From assembly GCA_951394045.1 (NCBI GenBank), contig OX595987.1, positions 1,984,001 to 2,048,000 on the forward strand: a stretch of DNA of 64,000 nucleotides, in the 5' to 3' direction. The DNA is from Nitzschia sp. DOCU1. Its lineage: Eukaryota; Bacillariophyta; Bacillariophyceae; Bacillariales; Bacillariaceae. Of the stretch, positions 31,532 to 42,493 are shown piece by piece. A model generated the notes under the pieces. That model was not told the origin of the DNA. It was given only the letters and a program-made list of their open reading frames with translations, and did no database searches. Numbering within the stretch: the first letter of the stretch is position 1; every line of letters starts with the position of its first letter. A program made the position numbers and the translations under genes.

Positions 31532-33252
31532 ATGTTGCGGCAGGCTCTGGACGATGCTGCTCGGGGGCAACAGCAGCAGCAGGAGCAACAACAACAGGCA
31601 TTGCAGCAACAGCAGAGCTCGGAAATTGAAAATCGAAGTTCATCGGAGGCAGACGCGCTGCTGACAAATGCAAATCGTGACCAGAACTATGCATCGACAC
31701 GGAGTGCCAAAGTGGATGATGTCAGCGATTCTGGATCCTACGATGACGACGATGAAGAAGGATATCTCATGGAAGACTGGCAAGACGAAGAAGGATCTAT
31801 AGCGGAGCCGGTCCCTACTTTCCTTGAGAGAGTGTGGACGGCAATAAAAAATGGTTTTATACTGGTTGTCAACGTTGAGAACCTCTGGGATACACCGTCA
31901 CAAAATGGGCCTCCAGAAGTGATCCGGAGGAATCATTATATTGTTTTCTTTTGGTTCTTCGTACTTGCTACATCTTATGCTCTGGAGAGATCAACCTTCA
32001 AACTTTTGGTTGATCGAACGGGGCCCTTTCGACTATTTGCAGTGGAAATGGTCACTTTTACTCATGCGGTGATGATTGGGTTCGGAATGTTTATTTCCGC
32101 CTTGTCTAGAAAAGATTTTTCAGTCCAGGCTCTCGGGATCCCAGTGGTGGATGTTGGTTGTGAGTATTCAGCGGTATTCATGCTTTTCTGTTGAATCTGT
32201 CCCAACTCAAACTTCTATTGCGTTGATACCTTTAAGTGATGGCACTTTTGGATACCGTTCACATGCTGCTAGTGTTCCTTACAGGGTACCATGTTGCTCC
32301 AACTCTGACTGTCATCCTTGTGCAATTCACCCTACCACTGACGGCACTGATAACACAATTCGTGCACTCTGATGGTTGCATCAAGAAGTGTTGTGGCGCA
32401 TCCCCTCAGTCGGGAGGTGCAAGCGAGAACGGAAGTGGACTTCCATCGGAAGGAACACCGTTGCCAGGCTGGGGTGGGCTGTCGCTGGAGCATATTCTTG
32501 GCTCCATCATTATCGCGCTTGCGGTGCTTTTGGCTCTCTGTCCAGCGTTATACTCCATCTGGGATCCCAACTTTTTCATCTACGCCGACACAATCCCCCT
32601 CCAGACGGCGTACAACACAATGCTGTTTGTCTCCAGTTGTATTCCGGCAGCGGCATCACAACTTTACAAAGAGCACATCTTTCTCCAGTACAAGCAGCCG
32701 GTGCAGGCCGATTTTCTGAACCTCATACTTTCCGTGTTCCAGTTGATTTTTGCTTCGATAATGTCACCGCTAGTTTACACTTTGCTGGGACTTGCGGCGA
32801 AAGGAGACTGGCCGAAGCTATATCCCTCATCGGGCTTCAGCAAGAATTTCGTGGATGGGTTTCAGTGCTTTATGGGGGTATTAGACGCAGATCGTGCCGA
32901 AAACGGATACGACGATGAGGCAGTTTGCGAGTTCTCACTCGGCCTAGTACTGCTTCATTCCTTTTCTATCATTGCGGTGGGGGTTGCGGTCGACAAAATC
33001 GTCAATGCGGGCGCAACGAAGGTGATGTTTCGCGGCGTCAGTGCTGGAATCATTGTTTCTGTGGTCGGGCTGTATATTTACGATCTCAGAATTCCTGATT
33101 TCAGCTATGGCCCCGCTATCGACAGCTTGAATCTTGTTTGCGTCCTCCTCTTGGTCGTCGGCTCCGAAGTCTACCACCGCGTGAGTCTTCAAGACGCAAC
33201 ATTCGAGACGGTCTATCCTGAAATCGAAAACTTCTATGACGATATGGACTAG
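31532..33252 (+). CDS. CRT-like (chloroquine-resistance-transporter family) transporter
   Basis: Two exons, 31532-32159 and 32237-33252, give 547 aa. The 77-nt intron has GTGAGT...AAG ends and a phase-1 junction, producing VVDVG-L-MALLDTVHMLL. The first 110 residues are polar with a Q-run and an acidic patch (YDDDDEEG). Ten or so membrane segments follow, including FFWFFVLATSYALERSTF, ALLDTVHMLLVFLTG, LTVILVQFTLPLTALI and IPLQTAYNTMLFVSSCIPAA. Family members include PfCRT of the malaria digestive vacuole and plant CLT thiol transporters of the plastid envelope. No plastid signal is visible here, so a vacuolar membrane is the likelier site. Substrate unknown. The long Cys/Gly loop (CIKKCCGASPQ) is typical of a soluble insertion. 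Confidence 0.82.
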
Positions 33253-33473
33253 CTAGTAGCCCTATGAACCCACCAGAACAAATCCATCCTGCTAAAGCAT
33301 CATGGGCTACACAATCAACTGAACTTCCTGCACAAATATTTTTCAACTATATTATAGATTCAAGGTCTGCTCGTCGCCCCCTTGGTTCTTGGAATTAGCG
33401 AAACTTACAATCACATCAAGATCAAGTCCGATAGAATCGTTACGAGAGCGGCGAGCCATTCGTTCTCGCCTAG

Positions 33474-36400
33474 CTATGAATTAACTGGCTCGGGGACAGG
33501 ATCTTCTTCGTCCGACGACGATTCCTCCTCTGAAGATATTACTTTCGACGCCACAGCCTCAGCTGCTGGGTCCACATCCTGCTCGAGAAGATCGGCATGG
33601 TCTTTCGCGCCACCAAATATTTCATCAATATTGGTGCCGTTGGTCGGACCGACCTTGAACGGGTCTTCGCTTTCCGTAGGCGGGGGGCCGTTTGCACCTT
33701 CAAAGGCATTGTCAAAGTTCGCAAAATCTGACCAGTCTCCACCTTGCTGCTCAGGCTCGTCTGGTTTGTCACTATCGAAGGCTTCAAAGTTGCCAGCGAA
33801 AAGATCCATAACCGGTGCCTCTGCCGCATTCTCGGCGTTGCCGGAGACGCCTTCGACCACTGCTCCTCCTGAATCCCCAGTGTTACCCGATAGTTCAGAC
33901 TCTTCGTCGCTGCTATCGCCATCCCCGTCAAACCGTCCAAACCGCCCATCCCCCAGTGGATCATCAAACATGTAACCACCCGGTTGAGGACCATCTCCAG
34001 ACTGTTGGGGAATCCCTGATAAAAGGTCCTGGGAGGTTCGACCGCCGCCTTCTCCTGACCGCCCCAATGCTAGTCCGGCCATCATACTTGCCGCGACATC
34101 CAGATCGTTGTCATCCATGTCAATTACATCTCCACCAACGAGCAAACCCCTAGGAGGTAGCGGAGGTGCAGCCCCATCGTCATCATCATAATCGTCATCT
34201 TCTGCGAGCCCCGGCCTATGTGAATGTAGAGGATCCATGCCTGGACTTGAACCTGGGAAGCCACCAAGTGGCGTCGACTGAATGGCAGTTTCAGATGCAA
34301 GAGTAGACTGAACAAAATCTTCCCACTTTTTTCGCAGCGAGTGAGTCTCCACAAGTTGAGCCAATATCAGAGGATTCGCTGGCGTTTCATCAGTGATTAC
34401 GCTTTCTGCATTTCGTCCTCGTTCCAGCGCGCCTTGTGGGGCACCACCCTCGTTCACTTCGCCTTCGTTGTTTTCTTCATTGTACCTCGCGACGTACTCT
34501 CCTAGGTCTCCGTTGGCTTCCGAAACGTTTGTGTCCCCCACGCTAGGGTCACCCGCTTCATTGGAGCATGCATGGACAAGTGCTTGACAAATAATAATGA
34601 CATGCCCCATGTAGCCCAGACGAAATGATTGTGGTGGTAAATGATCGGACGATTTCATCTCCGTCATTTGAGCGTCAGCGTTCTCAGCGTCCTTCTCTAA
34701 GCTTTCACTCCCACCAGCTTCTTCGCTCATATCTTGAGCAGCCGCCACGTCCTCGTCGGACACTCCAGCCGCTTCGTCTCCAGTACTGCTGCCAATCTCA
34801 CCATCTACGGAAGATGGTGGCGGAACTTCATCTTGGCCCCGCTCCTTCGCGGGTGAACCCGGTAGGGGATCTGCCGCCTCCCAAAATGAATCCATCAGCC
34901 TTCCAAGAAGATTGCACTTAACCAAAAAGTACGATTGAAGCTCTACTCGCGCGTTGGCACCTTCAAAGACATGCACCAGCAAGTTCGCCACTGATTGATG
35001 CAGCATGGAGCACCACTGAAACTTCCAGAATAGATCGAGGCAGATTTCCAGGCAGTTTGACTCGCATAGCTGCGAGTCCACCTTCGCATCCCCGAGAAGC
35101 ACCAACGACTCCAGAAGCCGCACGATTCTCAGGCGGGAAGATCCCAAAATCTTTTGAGGATCTGTTCTTGAGAACTGCATTGGTGACGTCCAATTATCGG
35201 CTTCGGGGTATTTCAATAGATGACACAGATTTGAAAGCATAAAAGGCAAGTGGCTTATCAGCGTGTCTGACGTTGCAAGCTCCGGCCGCGAGTTCCCAGG
35301 TGTTCCCGAACTTTCGCCGTCGTTTGAGTTGCCGGGTATCCTGGGCTCGTCGTTTTCACCTTCGTTGCTCCCTTCTTCCTCGTCTTCGTCGTCGGGATAC
35401 ATCATCGTTCCAACGGAGCCATATCCTCCCAGCTGCAGAATGAGACTCTCCAAGACATTCATCGTACACGTCAAGCGACTGTCATGAGGGCCAAACGTCC
35501 CACCTTCTTCAACAGTCGTAGCTGCTCGAATAAGCCGATCCAGAACCGGATCAGTAGTAAGTTTATGGAGTGTTGGAGACGTAAGAGGGGAATTCTGGAT
35601 GATCGTAATAAGAACTTCGGAGGCATTCTGGTAGAGATTCAGCCTTCGTTCTTCTTCTTCCTCGATCTCGGGGTGCGGTGACTTTTCAATGAGACAGTCC
35701 AGCAAGAGATTCAAAGCTTCATCGGATTCTGACCATGTACATCTGAAGGATCCAAAGCCATCAACATCGGTTCCCTCTAGGGGATCCGTATACAGTTCAT
35801 CTCCTTCCTTTTCCTCGTCGTCGTCATCCCTGGGAGGAAGTGGTGGCTGTGGTAGCATCAATCGCTGGACGATCTGCATGATGGAGTGAGAATATAAATG
35901 CGTAAACATGGCTTTCATCAGAACCACTTGGCCCCTTCCGCCGCCTTCGTTTATATACTGTGCCAGAGCCTGCGGCCGCTTTCTAAAGAGAACAGAAAGG
36001 ATTTTGTCAAAATACCCTGCTCGATAATCATCGACTTGTCCCGGTTCGGCATCGTATAGCATCGCGAACAGAAGGTCCAGTATTGATCTTCGTGAGTCCT
36101 TCTGTGTGACTGCGTTCTCTCCCACTGCCTCTTGTTTATCCTCGTCCATCTTGTCTTCTGAACCGTCCGTATCATAAGGAATGAAACCGTCTACTAATGT
36201 GTCAACGATCCCCTTGATCTCGCAGCAAATAACCTCGCATGACATGTATGGATATCGAACAAAGACTGCGTCCTTTTCTTCCTGCGATTCTAACTTTGGG
36301 GCTCCTGACTCGTCTTTCCCTTCGGTTCCCTCGCCGGGGTCCTGATCGTCTGTTCCTTCTTCCTGTGCCCCCTTATCCTTCTCGTCGTCACTATCGTTCA

Positions 36401-36713
36401 ATGATTCCGACACCATACTAGTCGAGGCGGGAATAGCGGGTGATCCTGCACCCACAGTGGGTGCTGGAGGCGTCCCGCCAGGAGGAAGAGTGACATACTT
36501 CACGAGTCCCGTGACAGCTTGTTCCGTAGAAAAGAATTCAATCAGCTGCGGGTGAACACCTCGTAATTCCTGCAAGAGTTCATCCTCCGCCAGAAGCTGC
36601 TCCAAGGTATATTCTCCTGAATCTAGGAGATCTTTGAGTGGACTCTCAAAGGAAAAGGCTCCACTGCACCAAATATCCCCGGTTACTACGCCTGCCGCGT
36701 CCAACAACGACAT
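33474..36713 (-). CDS. SAPS-domain protein, PP6/Sit4 phosphatase regulatory subunit
   Basis: 1079 aa, single exon, ATG at 36713. The N-terminus matches the SAPS family: SPLKDLLDSGEYTLEQLLAE, then LIEFFSTEQAVTGLVKYV, where the acidic insert before YMSCEVICCEI is long. The armadillo-like part continues with YFDKILSVLFRKRPQALAQY, MQIVQRLM and LGDAKVDSQLCESNCLEICL. The C-terminal third is disordered and acidic (repeats of D, E, S, with DWSDFANFDNAF-like aromatic islands), as in human PPP6R1-3. These proteins bind the catalytic subunit of PP6 (Sit4 in yeast) and steer it in cell cycle, TOR and DNA repair. Head-to-head with ISCA1 across a 989-base gap. Confidence 0.88.
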   Translation of the reverse strand: MSLLDAAGVVTGDIWCSGAFSFESPLKDLLDSGEYTLEQLLAEDELLQELRGVHPQLIEFFSTEQAVTGLVKYVTLPPGGTPPAPTVGAGSPAIPASTSMVSESLNDSDDEKDKGAQEEGTDDQDPGEGTEGKDESGAPKLESQEEKDAVFVRYPYMSCEVICCEIKGIVDTLVDGFIPYDTDGSEDKMDEDKQEAVGENAVTQKDSRRSILDLLFAMLYDAEPGQVDDYRAGYFDKILSVLFRKRPQALAQYINEGGGRGQVVLMKAMFTHLYSHSIMQIVQRLMLPQPPLPPRDDDDEEKEGDELYTDPLEGTDVDGFGSFRCTWSESDEALNLLLDCLIEKSPHPEIEEEEERRLNLYQNASEVLITIIQNSPLTSPTLHKLTTDPVLDRLIRAATTVEEGGTFGPHDSRLTCTMNVLESLILQLGGYGSVGTMMYPDDEDEEEGSNEGENDEPRIPGNSNDGESSGTPGNSRPELATSDTLISHLPFMLSNLCHLLKYPEADNWTSPMQFSRTDPQKILGSSRLRIVRLLESLVLLGDAKVDSQLCESNCLEICLDLFWKFQWCSMLHQSVANLLVHVFEGANARVELQSYFLVKCNLLGRLMDSFWEAADPLPGSPAKERGQDEVPPPSSVDGEIGSSTGDEAAGVSDEDVAAAQDMSEEAGGSESLEKDAENADAQMTEMKSSDHLPPQSFRLGYMGHVIIICQALVHACSNEAGDPSVGDTNVSEANGDLGEYVARYNEENNEGEVNEGGAPQGALERGRNAESVITDETPANPLILAQLVETHSLRKKWEDFVQSTLASETAIQSTPLGGFPGSSPGMDPLHSHRPGLAEDDDYDDDDGAAPPLPPRGLLVGGDVIDMDDNDLDVAASMMAGLALGRSGEGGGRTSQDLLSGIPQQSGDGPQPGGYMFDDPLGDGRFGRFDGDGDSSDEESELSGNTGDSGGAVVEGVSGNAENAAEAPVMDLFAGNFEAFDSDKPDEPEQQGGDWSDFANFDNAFEGANGPPPTESEDPFKVGPTNGTNIDEIFGGAKDHADLLEQDVDPAAEAVASKVISSEEESSSDEEDPVPEPVNS

Positions 36714-37702
36714 GATTGCGGCGTGGGTTCTAGTAACTGCAGCCGCGCTATCGCCGCAATTCGAAATGGTGCCGCCGTACGTTTGGAAGCAAAAGTAACG
36801 CTGGGCCGTTCAACAGCCTCAAACGATCTTCCGTCAATGAATTCCACAGGCAGCAGCAGGCAGAGAAGTCACGTCTCGCCCCTCTTTGATTCGTTGACAA
36901 ACGCTCTGTTTCCTTCTACGAATAATTAATATCGCACAGGCCCGGGCAAAGGGTATTTTTGTCCTTCTGCTCGCTCGGGGCCGGGTCTCAATAATAATCA
37001 GTATAATCTGTTGACAAGCCTCTCTATTGTTGCGGCAAAGAGTCGTCGGGTGTTCAGCAAACGCTTTCTTCTCGGTGCGCTAACAACTCGAGTTATTCTA
37101 CGGGTACCACTGTGTACACAGTAGTTACGATACACAACCAAAGGCCCTTCAACGGGGAGGGGGGCGGGCTCCACATAACGGGTCATGAGTGCACCCAATT
37201 TGCAGTGACTGGGCGTCGTATCCAGCGGCAAAGCGAAGCAATGCACGTCAATCGTTTTGCCGTGGCTGCCACCAATCCGCGCTTATGTGTTGCACATTCT
37301 AGAATTCCTTTGCTCCTAATAAACTTATGTGTTGGAAAATTGGAGCCAAGGAATCCGAATTTCATCCGAACCTTCGTTTTATCGGAAGTGGCTGGCGTCA
37401 AGTAGTGCACGCCGGCAAGCGAGCGAGCGTTGGGTCAACTGTCCGTCTGTCCAAAACTGAATTCCATATTCGCAGGCTGACGTCATCAACTCCCACAAAG
37501 CTACACCACGCTACATCGCGACGAGAGGAAAGGTTTCTCGCTCTCTTCCGTGCGAAACACGCGGCAGAGTGCGGCGAAGGGGAAAGATAACCATGATATG
37601 TTGTTCATTTCTTCTTCTCGGACGACAATAGATCATCCTTGTGTTTGTCACACACGATTGCTCTCCCTTGTCGTTTCAACACAACCAAAGAAATCCAATC
37701 CA
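36714..37702. promoter_or_regulatory. Bidirectional promoter region, SAPS / ISCA1
   Basis: 989 bases between outward-facing starts, the second-largest gap here. AT-rich patches lie near 36920-36932 and 36990-37010, and a G-run (GGGGAGGGGGGCGGG) at about 37155-37170. TGACGTCA occurs near 37480 (CTGACGTCATC), a perfect CRE-type bZIP site about 225 bases before the ISCA1 start. No gene seen. Confidence 0.45.
37479..37486. promoter_or_regulatory. TGACGTCA palindrome upstream of ISCA1
   Basis: GGCTGACGTCATCAAC contains the full 8-base cAMP-response-element palindrome. In a diatom (Phaeodactylum), TGACGT and ACGTCA are known CO2/cAMP-responsive elements bound by bZIP factors. Whether it acts here is inference. 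Confidence 0.45.
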
Positions 37703-38334
37703 ATGGCTCTTCAATTCACTTTTGTAGCAGGGCGGAGAGCTCTTCAATCGACGACGCTTGCATCTTCTTTGTTTCGCTCCTCCTGTGCCCCTGCAGCCAT
37801 TTCATCGCGGTATTTATCGACGGCGGCTGCCACAGCCGAAAAGCCAAAGGCAAAGTCGGGACGAAGAAGAACACTGCAGACGAAGGATCCTATTGTTCTG
37901 GTAAGTGGTTCGTGCTCTGGGAGAAGGAGGGCCGCCGTCGATGGTCTTTCGTTTTCTCACATTTTGTCGTATTCGATTTCGTTCGTTCGATTGTGATCTC
38001 TTTCCCCCAGACCGAAAGAGCAGCTGACCGAATCAAGGAAATTCTAAACAACAATAGTAGCCCAAAAGGTGAAGCTGCCTTGGGTATTCGATTAGGAACC
38101 AAACGAAGAGGGTGCAATGGACTCAGTTATACATTGAACTACGCCTATGAGAAACCTGACAAGGATATCGAAATGGAGTCGCATGGAGTCAAGATTTTCA
38201 TCGAACCAATGGCACTTTTTAATGTGGTAGGAACGACCATGGATTGGGAGGAAACAGAGTTATCGAGTGAATTCACATTCAACAATCCAAACTCAAAAGG
38301 CGAATGTGGCTGTGGAGAATCGTTTACGGTGTAA
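37703..38334 (+). CDS. ISCA1: ISCA1, mitochondrial A-type iron-sulfur carrier
   Basis: Two exons, 37703-37900 and 38011-38334, give 173 aa. The 110-nt intron is GTAAGT...CCCCCAG, phase 0. The first exon is a mitochondrial presequence (MALQFTFVAGRRALQSTTLA, then SSRYLSTAAA). The mature part is the A-type carrier fold: AADRIKEIL, RRGCNGLSYTLNY with Cys101, and GECGCGESF with Cys165 and Cys167, the three ligands of the Fe-S cluster. The insertion of the FDGxF-like segment is typical (VKIFIEPMALFNVVGTTMDW). ISCA1 works with ISCA2 and IBA57 to build [4Fe-4S] clusters in the mitochondrion. Confidence 0.94.
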
Positions 38335-38455
38335 ATACTACTTTGGCAGCCAAACTACTATTACTCCAGCATCAAGTTCCTGTCGGCTCGACCATGCGGA
38401 ATATCCGACTCTACTACTGCTCGAGTAAATTAGAGCGACAAAACTGGCACTAAAC

Positions 38456-39991
38456 TTATTGCGGCGCAGCGACCATGGCAAATGGACATAGAGATTGATT
38501 GGGCACCTTATCAACTTCATCCTCCTTACTGTTGTTGGTCGTCGTGGAGGACTCGTTTGCCTCGTCGTCCTTGATGCAAGTAGCCTTTTCGTTATTAGCC
38601 AGCGCCTTGGCCATTTTTGATCGATGCGTCTTCATCCAATCCTCGTGGAATAGGCGAAACGCGTGGGAGTGCCATTGGATGGCGCGCTTTCGGAAGAAAG
38701 GTACCCACCTTGTTAGCAAAGTATAGCATCGAAACAGGCTTAGAAATAACGTCGATCTGACCTGCTGTCTCATGCGTTTCCATGGATTTGGGTGAAGAGG
38801 GAGTTGTAGGGCATCTGCCAACGGATCGCCAATCAACCGACGACACTGCAGTGACCGATAGTAAAACAAGTCGTTTTTGTAGAAGTCGTCTGGGATCTCG
38901 GACAGCTTTAGCGACGGTGGCTTTCTATCCGTGATTTTCAAAAGGTGATGAGCAACCTCTGCTGAGCTGTCGTCTGGATGTAAAAGATGGAAAATGAAGG
39001 AATCCAACAGAGCCGCCGAGTTCTTCGATGGACAAGGCTGTTTCCCAAGCCCGGGTCCGCAGGGATCGAGTGGCGGCAACTCGTCGCATGACGGCATACT
39101 TTCAGACCGAGTGTCTCCTTCGGACTCAACACCGAGCAGCCAGCCGAGATACCGCCAAAGGGCCAGGTAGTCCAATTTCTCTTCCTCTGGTAGCGGTATA
39201 CCAGCCAGGATGTCAATTCCATCCAGAACGTTGACGCTGAACGCTAGCAGAGTGGCAGCCATGTCCTCTTGATTGATGGGAATACCATAGGTATCAGCAT
39301 CCCATTTTCGTTCTCCTTCTCTGCGAAGCAGTGCACGTCGAACTTTGGCATGGAGAACTCGAACATAGAGGGCTGTCTTCCATCCCAGACCGCCAGGTAA
39401 GATCGAGTCCAGGCCAAGCCCCATGCACGCCGCAGTAAGCTCGCCCGTGTCCAAGAGCCGCTGCAAAGCCTGATCAGGTCTCGAAGGAGGCGATAGATAT
39501 GCTGTCGCCCGAATCACCGCCGCAATTTTCGGAATGGAAAATCCAGCAACCAGGCTTCGATAGTACAAGGATAGGGATGCCCCAGGCGTGTACATCAAGA
39601 ACACGTTTTGCCCACGACGTAGCTGGTCTTTGTCCACCCATTCCGGGAGACGACTATACTTTTCAATGAAAGACGCCATCGCATTTTGACTTGGGGTGCG
39701 TTGACAGCTTTCGATCGATTGTGCTTGCTCCGCCATAAGGAGAAGATCATCGGTAGCATTCAGTGCCGCATTTTCTCCTTCCAATGCAACCAAGATTTTA
39801 TCTACGGGTTCGTCCCCCAGGTGCCTGTAAGGTTCAAGTTCTTCTTCTGACAGATGAAATCCCCCGAGCTGCCTTGGCCACCAAAGAACTTGCTGTCCGA
39901 ATTTAGTCCGAGGTTCCGACCCCGGCGGCCACAAACTCTTGTCATTTGGAGGATCGTGTGCTGGCAATCTCAAAGCATTGAACCAAAACAT
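38456..39991 (-). CDS. MpaB / rubber-oxygenase-type (DUF2236) protein
   Basis: 511 aa, single exon, ATG at 39991. The DUF2236 core runs about residues 125-300: NVFLMYTPGASLSLYYRSLV, then ATAYLSPPSRPDQALQRLLDTGEL, ALYVRVLHAKVRRALL with the conserved His, WDADTYGIPINQEDMAATLL, and a helix LWRYLGWLLGV. This family includes the fungal ER-bound oxygenase MpaB and the heme latex-clearing protein Lcp, which cleave C=C bonds in terpenoid or polyisoprene chains. A hydrophobic stretch before the C-terminus (TLFLSLFRCYTLLTRWVPFF) suggests membrane association. The substrate in this organism is unknown; a terpenoid or lipid is a reasonable guess. The C-terminal 60 residues are polar and low-complexity. 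Confidence 0.8.
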   Translation of the reverse strand: MFWFNALRLPAHDPPNDKSLWPPGSEPRTKFGQQVLWWPRQLGGFHLSEEELEPYRHLGDEPVDKILVALEGENAALNATDDLLLMAEQAQSIESCQRTPSQNAMASFIEKYSRLPEWVDKDQLRRGQNVFLMYTPGASLSLYYRSLVAGFSIPKIAAVIRATAYLSPPSRPDQALQRLLDTGELTAACMGLGLDSILPGGLGWKTALYVRVLHAKVRRALLRREGERKWDADTYGIPINQEDMAATLLAFSVNVLDGIDILAGIPLPEEEKLDYLALWRYLGWLLGVESEGDTRSESMPSCDELPPLDPCGPGLGKQPCPSKNSAALLDSFIFHLLHPDDSSAEVAHHLLKITDRKPPSLKLSEIPDDFYKNDLFYYRSLQCRRLIGDPLADALQLPLHPNPWKRMRQQVRSTLFLSLFRCYTLLTRWVPFFRKRAIQWHSHAFRLFHEDWMKTHRSKMAKALANNEKATCIKDDEANESSTTTNNSKEDEVDKVPNQSLCPFAMVAAPQ

Positions 39992-40518
39992 ATTTTGGCT
40001 GATTCCAGTATCTTCGGGGAGTTATCCTTTTTAGGCGCAAACTCCTTGTATCATGGCCATCGCGAGGGTATTTGGGAGCATGACGACGAAGATGATGTGC
40101 TATAGATTTTGGCGGTCGTCTCGGAACGAGAAAATGAGAAAATGAGTCAGAGGATGAGAGGCTAGTAGGAGGAGGAGCCCTTGACTCATCAGACTCTCAT
40201 CTACATGCGTTATCCGCACCGTTGGCAGCGGAAACCCGGATCTACAACTTGGCCTCCAACAACACTATCGTACGCGGACGCTTCAAACCTTGTTGCGGCA
40301 ATGACCGCTGCTAATTGAGTATTGAACTCCCAAGTAGCTATTATTACCAGCTAGAGTTGAAATTACCAATTCCAATTAGCTTAATGCCCAAAGGATATAT
40401 CTTTTCTCGCCCATCATTTTACCCTCATTTTCTACCTTCCGTACTAATATCATGCTGTTGCCGATCGACAAGTTACATTCCCGACACTGGAGACATCCAC
40501 CCGGAGCGCTCGAACAAA
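39992..40518. promoter_or_regulatory. Gap between Q-rich gene 3' end and MpaB-like 5' end
   Basis: 527 bases between two minus-strand genes. The promoter and 5' UTR of the MpaB-like gene and the 3' UTR of the Q-rich gene should lie here. I see no gene and no clear motif. Confidence 0.4.
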
Positions 40519-42461
40519 CTAGTTGCTGAACGGATCAAAGGGGTTTGATGGTACCGGTTGCGGCTGAAGGGGCGGCTGTTGTACGTGTTGTTGCTGCTGT
40601 GGAATTCCCTGCTGCGGGTAATAGGGCTGTGTATTCGTTGGAATTTGGTGCTGCTGCATGTGGGCCGACCACTGCTGAACACCCCCCTGCACTTGCTGAA
40701 GCATGATTGGTTGCTGAAGCGTTAAAGGCTGGTGCATCTGAAATCCATTGGCAAGATGCTGTTGTCCACCGCCCATGTCTGACGACGTCATGCCAAACGC
40801 TATCGGAACAACGTAGTGACTCTCGTTCATAAATGCAGCTTGATTATATTGCTCGGGAGCGGGTGCTGTTGCTTGATGTGCCTGCCCTCCGTGGTTCTGG
40901 AAAAACGATGCTGCGGAGCCTAGGGGGACAGCCCCGAGCGACACATTCGTCGGGAATGATATCACTGGCCAAACACCGTTCTCTAGATTCGAAGAAGAAG
41001 CATTCGGTCCCAGCGGGTCAAAATCGTTCAAGGATGCCACTCTCGATGCAGGTATCGGGGTATTTTGGGCACTAACGGCAGGGCGCGAGACTGGGGGTCG
41101 TGACTGCTGTGGCGTCTGGGGCGCCGAGGATGGCATCGGTGCTCTTTGTGCAGGCGCTGACTTTGACGCCGTCACGGTGGATGGTCTAGGAATCTCCATC
41201 TTGGCGGGGGTGTCAACTTTGCCCTTGGGTGCAGAGTCAAAAACCTTGGAAGCGCTTTCGTGGCTGTTCGATCTGCCATGCAATGCCTGGGGTTCAGTAA
41301 CAGTTGACGAAGGTCCTTCGCCCAGCGTCGAATGCTGTTGGCTTTTCGTCGGACTAGTAGCTGGCGTCTTATTCCCTGGGACAACAGCAGGAACAGCAAC
41401 CGAGACGTTCTTGCCCTGAGTCAAAGGTTTGGTCACAGAGGACTGTTCGCCACCCTTGACCATCGTGGCGGCTGCAGGTTGTGCCTTTGTGGCAGTAGTG
41501 GGTGTCTGAGTTTTGGCCGCATTGTTCCCTACTTGGACCTTTGCAGCCCCAACAGCTCCTTGCCCATTCGGTTGCTTTGGTGGGGTCCTACTCGACGGTT
41601 CCTGTTCGTCAACTGTCGCCCCCGCGGAGCTTGCGGCGGATTTGGCTGGAGTCGATTTGACTTCTTTCGAGGCGGGCAAGGCTTTGGAAGCTGTAATGGT
41701 CGCATTACCATTGTTTGTCGGTCCGACCTGCGTCGCGTCTTTTTGTCCATTGGCACCAAGGGAGTTTGTCTTCGGCGCTGGATCCTCGCCCGTCTGTTCC
41801 GGTAAATTAGAAAGGTTTGCATCACCCGAAGCTGCTCGCAACCGCTTGCGGAATTCGACACACCGAGCTTCTGCCTTCTCTCTTAAGGCCACCTCTTCCT
41901 TCAATTTTCGGTCGAGCTCTTTGTTCTTCGCTTCCAGTTCCTTGTTCTTATCACGCTGCGATGAATCAAAAAGCCAATCGGTGAGCTCGAACAAGAACAA
42001 ACACAGACCCAAAGAAACAATTAGAATATCTTACCAGCACTTTCATATCCGTCTGCAGATGTTTTATCATGCGGTCAGCTTCTGATACTTCCGTCTTCAT
42101 CTGGTCGAGGAAATAAGAGATTTTGCCAAGCCCGATGCTGCCGTACACCCCATTGGTTCCGATGGACTGTGGTGCCTTTGTTGGGCGCTTTTGTGCCGAG
42201 TTCTTTGGAGGTACCGGCTGAGTGGGCGGTTTCTCCGTCGCAGCAGTAGGAGCCTTGGGCAAGGGTAAGATCGGCAGTGTCGCAGCCGCTGGTGTGGGTC
42301 TCTCAGGTGAAGGCTCTTTCACACGGGTCGCTACGGGAGTCGGCGGTGGCGTGCTATCGAAAACTCCTGGCTGTTGATTTTGAAACTGGATGTGCTGTGG
42401 CATCTGTTGATCATACGAAACCTGGGACTGCAGCTGATAGTTGTCTCCGTTGTAAGGAGGA

Positions 42462-42493
<32 letters not shown>

